Shown: positions 15,706 to 20,544 of the stretch, one piece after another
How the letters are laid out: each line of letters starts with the position of its first letter
Numbering within the stretch: the stretch's first letter is position 1
Assembly (NCBI GenBank): GCA_020438915.1
Contig: JAGQTR010000066.1
Span: forward strand, 1-20,544
Length of the DNA: 20,544 bases
Direction of reading: 5' to 3'
DNA from: Mycobacterium sp.
Lineage (GTDB): Bacteria > Actinomycetota > Actinomycetes > Mycobacteriales > Mycobacteriaceae
Translations under genes and position numbers: made by a program
Notes under the pieces: generated by a model
The model's database searches: none
What the model was told of the DNA's origin: nothing
Seen by the model: the letters and a program-made list of their open reading frames with translations, nothing else

Positions 15706-16760
15706 TTGCAGTCCTTGTAGTACTCGATCATGTTGAACTGATCGGCCCGGCCACTGATCGCGCACATCCAGGAGTCCACGGCAAGCCCGTTGGGAATGAA
15801 GAACTCCAGTGCCGGGGCATATCCGGTGGCGTTGGTCAGGTTTCGCAGCGTGACGGGTGCGACCTGAAGCAGATTGCTGACCAGTTCATCGTTGTGGCCG
15901 ATCATGTCGGTGAGCTCACGGATGTCGTTGAGCATGTCGTCGAGCATCGGCCGGTCCTTGACCACGATGTTGTCGAGGGTGTTGGCCAGACTGGTCAGAG
16001 CCACCAACATGGCGCGGAATGTGGCCTGGCTGGCCACGAACTCGCCCACCAGGCTCTGCCCCTCGTCGATGAGAACACCCACCCGCGCCTGCTGACCGCG
16101 CAATGTGTTGGCCACGCGCTCGGTGCTCTCGAAGAGGGTGCCGAGCTGATCCCGCCGGTCGGCGATCACCGCCGACAGTTTGTGGATGTTGTCCATGGCT
16201 TGCGGGACGATCTCGGGAAGCCCGTTGACCTGCTTGCCCAGCACGGCCAGCGAATCGCCCAACTGGTCGGAATCCAGCTGACTCAACATGACCGAACCGT
16301 CGCCCAGCAGTTCCTGCAGATCGTAGGGAACTTCGGTGTGGGCCAAGGTGATCGTGTTGTCCGGAATTGAACCCCCACCGGCAGGCGTCAACGCCAGATA
16401 GCGGCCGCCGAGGAACGTCTGGAGCTGTATGGAGGCCCTGGTGTCCTTGCCCAGCTTGACGTCGTCGCTGACCGTCATCGCAACCTCGACGTGATCGCCG
16501 GCCAGCGACACGCTGCGCACCGTCCCGACCTCGATCCCGGCGACGGTGACGATGTTGCCGGGTGTGAGCGCGGCGGCCTGGGCGAACTGCGCCGTGTAGT
16601 TCGTTTCGCCGATGCCCAGAGACTTCACACCCACCGCTGCGGCGACCAGCACCCCGATCACCGCCAACGCGGTGAACCCGAGCCAGGTCGCGTTGTAGTC
16701 CTCCGGCCGACGGTCCCGGAAGCGCTGGATCAGCGATTTCTTCGCCTTGTTGTCAGCCAT
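15702..16760 (-). CDS. mceC: Mce family protein MceC
   Basis: A 352-residue conduit subunit with a basic N-terminus (MADNKAKKSL), one membrane helix (about 26-46, WLGFTALAVIGVLVAAAVGV) and an MlaD domain (about 53-127, with GNIVTVAGIEVGTVRSV and FLGGRYLALTPAG). A long coiled-coil-prone helical stretch (about 160-300) precedes a short C-terminal part with two cysteines (SWMCAISG, YYKDCK). ATG at 16760 overlaps the end of mceB by 8 nt and has AGGAA ahead. The frame is open to 16946 inside mceB, but that extension is Pro/Thr/Ser-rich with no helix and is rejected. Confidence 0.93.
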   Translation of the reverse strand: MADNKAKKSLIQRFRDRRPEDYNATWLGFTALAVIGVLVAAAVGVKSLGIGETNYTAQFAQAAALTPGNIVTVAGIEVGTVRSVSLAGDHVEVAMTVSDDVKLGKDTRASIQLQTFLGGRYLALTPAGGGSIPDNTITLAHTEVPYDLQELLGDGSVMLSQLDSDQLGDSLAVLGKQVNGLPEIVPQAMDNIHKLSAVIADRRDQLGTLFESTERVANTLRGQQARVGVLIDEGQSLVGEFVASQATFRAMLVALTSLANTLDNIVVKDRPMLDDMLNDIRELTDMIGHNDELVSNLLQVAPVTLRNLTNATGYAPALEFFIPNGLAVDSWMCAISGRADQFNMIEYYKDCK

Positions 16761-17832
16761 TGGACATGTTCCTGCATTTCGGGGTGTGCCATGCCAGGTT
16801 CTTGTTGACATGCGGGTGGGCGTTGCCCGGTGTCGCCGCGTTGACGATGTAGGTGGTGACGTCGTTGAGTCCGGGGAAGAAACCCGTGGCGTTGAGGTCG
16901 CAGGCGTAGGCGTTGGCGTAGCTGCCGTCACCGGCGATTCGGGCAAGGCCCTTCAACAGCAGCGGGAGGTTGGAGCCGGCGAATGCCACCTGCGGTTTGA
17001 TGCCGACCATGTGCTCGGCGAAACCGGGCTGCCGGCTGACCAACTCGTTGAACTCCGGGTAGACGTCATCGGCAGCTGCGGACAGCCCCCGCGTGGTCCG
17101 AGCGAGCGACCCGATCGAGGCCTCCAATTCCGGGCGGCGAGCATCGAACTCGGCGACCACCTGGCTGGTCTGGTTGAGGGTGTGGTCAAGGTTGTCGCTT
17201 TGCTGCGCAAGGCTGTTGGTCACCTTGCTGAGGCTGGTGATGGCGTCGCCGAGAACCTTGTCGCGGCCAGCCAGCGTTCGGGTGAACTCGGTGGTCTGAT
17301 CGACCACCTCGGTCAGGGATGCGTGTCCGCCCCCGAAGGACTGGATAAGGCCTTGGGTGAGGTTGTTGGCTTCCTTGGGATCCAGCACGGTGAACATCGG
17401 TTCGAAGCCGTTGAGCATGCTGCCGACATCGAACGACGGGTCCGTTCGCTCGACGGGGATCACGCTGTTGGGCGGGAGCGGCTCGGTGCTTCCGGTGCTG
17501 CCCAGCGACAACCCGATGTGGCGCTGCCCGATGATGTTCTCGTAGAGCACCGCGGCGTTGGTGTTGCCGTACAGGCGCTGGTCGCTCTGGACGATGAACG
17601 AGACCTTGGCCAGCGTCCCGTCCAGCTCGACACTCTGCACGCGTCCGACGCGGACACCGGCCATTCGGACGTCGTCGCCTTCGCTGAGTCCGAACGCGTC
17701 GGTGAACACGGCCGCGTACGGGGTGGTCTCCCCGGGGACCTCGCGCCGCAAGGTGTTGTACACCAGGAACGTCACGGCGGTGGCGCTCACCATGAACAGG
17801 ATCAGCACGATCAGCGGCTTGCGCAGACTCAT
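16753..17832 (-). CDS. mceB: Mce family protein MceB
   Basis: A 359-residue conduit subunit. The membrane helix is at the very N-terminus (MSLRKPLIVLILFMVSATAV), then an MlaD domain (about 38-115, with GLSEGDDVRMAGVRVGRVQSV and IIGQRHIGLSLG), a helical region (about 150-270) and a C-terminal part with two cysteines (YACDLNATGFF, TPKCRNMSN). The start codon overlaps the mceA stop as ATGA, and GAGGGG lies just ahead. Its end overlaps mceC by 8 nt. Order in the operon and the total length fit MceB. Confidence 0.93.
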   Translation of the reverse strand: MSLRKPLIVLILFMVSATAVTFLVYNTLRREVPGETTPYAAVFTDAFGLSEGDDVRMAGVRVGRVQSVELDGTLAKVSFIVQSDQRLYGNTNAAVLYENIIGQRHIGLSLGSTGSTEPLPPNSVIPVERTDPSFDVGSMLNGFEPMFTVLDPKEANNLTQGLIQSFGGGHASLTEVVDQTTEFTRTLAGRDKVLGDAITSLSKVTNSLAQQSDNLDHTLNQTSQVVAEFDARRPELEASIGSLARTTRGLSAAADDVYPEFNELVSRQPGFAEHMVGIKPQVAFAGSNLPLLLKGLARIAGDGSYANAYACDLNATGFFPGLNDVTTYIVNAATPGNAHPHVNKNLAWHTPKCRNMSNG

Positions 17833-19508
17833 TTCGGCCCCTCTGCGGATTCATGCGTGGCAGGGACCAGGGAAACCTCGGTGCCCCGGGCAACGGGACC
17901 GAGAAGCAAGCCGGTCACCACCGAGGCCGGCTGTGTCTGACCGGTGATCAGGCCTAGCTGGTTCAGTTCCTGCTGGCTGCCGACGGGGCCGACATTGCCG
18001 CCGTAGGAAGCGGGTGCGGCTTCGGCGGCCAGCGGCGGACCGACCGGCGGCGGAACAGGTGCCGGAGCCGCAGCCGGAGGCGGGGCCTGTCCGACCGGGA
18101 CCCCCACGGGGAGTAACGGATTGGGCGGAGGTGGCGGCGGCGGCACCGGCAGCCACGGGGGCACCACCAGCGGTGCCGGTCCCGGGGGCGTGAACGGAGT
18201 GTTATCCGGATTCGCCGTCCCCGGAACCCGATACGCCGGACCCGTCCACCACGGCAGCGGCGTGTTGATCTCCACCGGCGGGGTCGGCGGGTTGATCAGC
18301 GGCGGCCCAACGGCGTGGAGGTTTCCTTCGGGTCCGAGCACGGTGCCCGGCGGCGGCCCTAGGCCCGGCGGCGGTTGGTAGTTCTGCGGCAGCATCATCG
18401 GGGGCAGCTCGGGCCGCACCGCGATCTCCGGAGCGGTGTAGCAGCTGGGGCCCTTCAACTCGCCGTAGATCGGGCAGTCTGCCCGGGTGTAGGTGTACAT
18501 GGGGGTGAGCGAGAGGTTGGCGCGAACGTTGATCGTGTCGAGCTCGGGGTTCCACGCCGTGTCCAGCAGCGAATCGGACAGCCGCTTCACCCTGGTGAAG
18601 ATCGGCACGTACTTGTCTTCCTGCATGGCCAGCACGCCCACCACCGGCGTGAGGTCACGAGTGATCTGGATCAGCTTGTCGGTGTGGTTGTCGAACGCTT
18701 GCCGCGTCACGCCCAACGTGTTCTGCGACCCGGCAACCAACGATGTGAGTTCGGCTCGCTTCTCGGCGAAGGTCTGCATCGGCTTGACCGCCTGATGCAA
18801 TGCGTCGACGAGTTCGGGTGCGCTGGACTTCAGCCCTTCGGCGGCGTCGACGAGGGCCGAGGTCGTCGACGGGCCGGGCTCGGTGGCGACGATGGAGTTC
18901 AGCTGATCGAGCAGCCGGGTCATCTGCGCGCCGGCGTTGAGTAGCTTGACGCGCCGGTTCTCGGTGGCGGCTCCGACTGCGGCCAGGATGCCCAGGCTGT
19001 CGTCGTCGCGGCCCCGGCCGACGGCAGCCAGCACGTCGCGCAACTTGCTGATGGTGGTCTGGAACAGCACGGTCGACAGATTGGCGTCCTCGGGGATGTG
19101 CGCGCCGCTTTCGAGGCCGGGTCCGGGGCCGTTGTCGACGAGTTGCACCGAGGACACCGCGAACACGTTGCTCGGGACCACGCGAGCGGTCACGGTCGTC
19201 GGAATGTTCTTGGCGTGGCGGGGCTTGAGGTCCAGGTGCACGAAGTTGGGTTTGCCATCAACGGCCGGGATGACCTTGTTGACACTGCCGACCAGCAACC
19301 CGTGGTACTTGACATCGGAGTTCTGGGGGAGGCCGTCACCGACGTTCACCATGTCGGCGACCACGCGGACGAACTTGTCGAGCCGCCCGGTGGACTTCAT
19401 CAGCAAGGTTCCGATGGTCAGCGCGATGACCAGCGCAACGACGACTCCCCCGATGAGCAACTGCCCGTCGGAGGGGCCGCGTCCGTCCTGATCTAGCGAG
19501 TTGCCCAT
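17829..19508 (-). CDS. mceA: Mce family protein MceA with long proline-rich C-terminus
   Basis: A 559-residue conduit subunit, first of the six. One membrane helix (about 17-38), an MlaD domain (about 46-125, with NVGDGLPQNSDVKYHGLLVG), a helical region (about 150-315) and a cysteine pair in ADCPIYGE and GPSCYTAP (C345, C356). From about 375 to 500 the chain is extremely Pro-rich, with a run of seven prolines (456-462), and ends in a short Gly/Gln/Leu tail. Typical MceA proteins are roughly 400-450 residues, so the proline extension adds about 120. The ATG follows the yrbEB stop with no gap (TAGATG), and a G-rich site lies a few bases before it. Confidence 0.94.
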   Translation of the reverse strand: MGNSLDQDGRGPSDGQLLIGGVVVALVIALTIGTLLMKSTGRLDKFVRVVADMVNVGDGLPQNSDVKYHGLLVGSVNKVIPAVDGKPNFVHLDLKPRHAKNIPTTVTARVVPSNVFAVSSVQLVDNGPGPGLESGAHIPEDANLSTVLFQTTISKLRDVLAAVGRGRDDDSLGILAAVGAATENRRVKLLNAGAQMTRLLDQLNSIVATEPGPSTTSALVDAAEGLKSSAPELVDALHQAVKPMQTFAEKRAELTSLVAGSQNTLGVTRQAFDNHTDKLIQITRDLTPVVGVLAMQEDKYVPIFTRVKRLSDSLLDTAWNPELDTINVRANLSLTPMYTYTRADCPIYGELKGPSCYTAPEIAVRPELPPMMLPQNYQPPPGLGPPPGTVLGPEGNLHAVGPPLINPPTPPVEINTPLPWWTGPAYRVPGTANPDNTPFTPPGPAPLVVPPWLPVPPPPPPPNPLLPVGVPVGQAPPPAAAPAPVPPPVGPPLAAEAAPASYGGNVGPVGSQQELNQLGLITGQTQPASVVTGLLLGPVARGTEVSLVPATHESAEGPK

Positions 19509-20366
19509 CTAGCCCCCAAACTTCGCGCCGGCATCGACACTCCACATGGCCATGGTGAGCAGCATGTTGGTGATGACCACGACGGTGATGGCCGCCCGCA
19601 TCGCGTGTCCCGCCGCGATACCGACACCTTCGGGTCCGCCCTTGGCGTAGAAGCCGTAGTAGCACTGCAGGGTCGAGGCGATCCACACGAACACGATGCA
19701 CTTGATCAACGAGTAGACGATGTCGGTGCTGGTCAGCATCATCGTGAAGTAATGCAGATAGGGTCCGGTGGATCCGCCGCTGATGATTCCGGCCACCACC
19801 TGTGCGGTGATATAGGTCGTTGCCAGGCATGCCAGGTACAGCGGGATGACGGCGATGACCGCCGACATCAGCCGGGTGGTCACCAGGTACGGGATGGATT
19901 GGATTCCCAGGGTGTCCAGGGCGTCGATCTCTTCGGCGATCCGCATGGAGCCCAACTGAGCGGTGAACCGGCAACCGGCCTGCATCGCGAATGCCAACGC
20001 CGCCATGATTGGGGCCAGTTCGCGGGTGTTCACCAGCGATGACAGGATGCCCGTCGCGGGACCCAGCCCGAGCAGGTTGAGGAAGTTGTAACCCTCGAGA
20101 GCGACGAGAGCGCCCGCGGTGACGCCGAGCACCAGCGCCACGCCGATGGTGCCACCGCCGACCACGATGGAGCCGTTGCCCCACGCAATGTCGGAGAGCA
20201 GGCGGCGAAATTCCTTGCTGTAGTTCCTCAGCACCGTGGGGACGCCGGCCACGACCCGGACGAAGAACAGGAGCATGTGGCCCAGCCGGATACCGGAGGT
20301 GGCGAACCTGCGGTAGGTGCCGACGAAGGGCCGAACGATGCTGGGGACGAACGGGGAAGCCGTCAT
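19509..20366 (-). CDS. yrbEB: YrbEB, second MlaE-type permease subunit of the Mce transporter
   Basis: A 285-residue inner-membrane permease with about five or six hydrophobic helices. The conserved MlaE cytosolic loop is clear: AQLGSMRIAEEIDAL (136-150), with the Glu-Glu pair at 145-146, thought to contact the ATPase Mkl (MceG), which is encoded elsewhere in mycobacteria. YYGFYAKGGPEGVGIA near the C-terminus is also family-typical. It pairs with YrbEA to form the permease feeding lipid from the Mce conduit. The ATG is 1 nt past the yrbEA stop and the gene ends directly against mceA. Confidence 0.95.
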   Translation of the reverse strand: MTASPFVPSIVRPFVGTYRRFATSGIRLGHMLLFFVRVVAGVPTVLRNYSKEFRRLLSDIAWGNGSIVVGGGTIGVALVLGVTAGALVALEGYNFLNLLGLGPATGILSSLVNTRELAPIMAALAFAMQAGCRFTAQLGSMRIAEEIDALDTLGIQSIPYLVTTRLMSAVIAVIPLYLACLATTYITAQVVAGIISGGSTGPYLHYFTMMLTSTDIVYSLIKCIVFVWIASTLQCYYGFYAKGGPEGVGIAAGHAMRAAITVVVITNMLLTMAMWSVDAGAKFGG

Positions 20367-20367
20367 G

Positions 20368-20544
20368 TCACAACCCCGTCCTGGGGAAGAGCACGTTGTA
20401 GAGCTGGCTGATGGCGACGTTGACCACCATGAGAATCAAGATCGCCTCCACCACCGCGGCGTTGACCGAGTTGGCGACCCCGGTGGGCCCGCCCTTGGTG
20501 GACATGCCCTTCTGGCAGGCGATGACCGCGACGATGCCGCCGTA
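20368..20544 (-). CDS. yrbEA: YrbEA, first MlaE-type permease subunit (C-terminal 58 residues only)
   Basis: The frame enters from the right window edge and gives 58 codons plus TGA. The peptide starts YGGIVAVIACQKG, continues with STKGGPTGVANSVNAAVV and a hydrophobic helix (EAILILMVVNVAISQLYNVL), and ends FPRTGL. The G-GGP-GV-x-AV-x-VV pattern and final helix are those of the MlaE/YrbE C-terminus. Its stop is 1 nt before the yrbEB ATG. The rest of the gene and the operon promoter lie outside the window. Confidence 0.93.
   Translation of the reverse strand, partial: YGGIVAVIACQKGMSTKGGPTGVANSVNAAVVEAILILMVVNVAISQLYNVLFPRTGL

Overview
The window is high-GC DNA from an actinobacterium, almost certainly a mycobacterium, probably a rapid-growing Mycolicibacterium-type species. 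The evidence is a complete mce set (yrbE genes, mceA to mceF and a mas gene), a CYP136-type cytochrome P450, an MPT64-like secreted protein, a nitrobindin of mycobacterial length, and secreted enzymes with long acidic Ser/Thr/Ala linkers. GTG starts are common and many genes overlap by 4 nt.

Layout, left to right. The first 38 nt are the 3' end of a tRNA (probably Gly), followed by about 300 nt with no convincing gene. A nitrobindin-like haem beta-barrel gene (minus, 335-829) diverges from a secreted lipase-like hydrolase (plus, 971-2917), which is followed by a small membrane protein (plus, ending 3307). Everything after this is on the minus strand and so is transcribed from right to left. 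The P450 (3333-4814) has a perfect palindrome over a candidate promoter. Upstream of it lies a two-gene unit of a tandem universal stress protein and an APC-family permease, joined by a GTGA overlap. A second perfect palindrome lies just ahead of the stress-protein gene. Next come a secreted protein fusing an alpha/beta hydrolase to a lipocalin (7642-9558) and a long TspO/MBR-related membrane protein (9702-10517).

The right half (10585-20544) is an mce operon read from right to left: yrbEA (only its last 58 codons are in the window), yrbEB, mceA, mceB, mceC, mceD, mceE (lipoprotein), mceF, a mas gene, and an MPT64/RsiV-fold secreted protein. Neighbouring genes overlap or lie within 11 nt of each other throughout. 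Mce systems are envelope-spanning lipid importers: the YrbE pair is the inner-membrane permease, the six Mce proteins form the periplasmic conduit, and Mas proteins are accessory. I could not assign this cluster to mce1, 3, 4 or another numbered type with confidence.

Functional reading (inference). Several neighbours of the importer act on lipids or small hydrophobic ligands: two secreted hydrolases, one carrying a lipocalin, a TspO relative and a P450. A lipid acquisition and processing neighbourhood is plausible but unproven. No CRISPR array, insertion sequence, phage gene or replication origin was seen.
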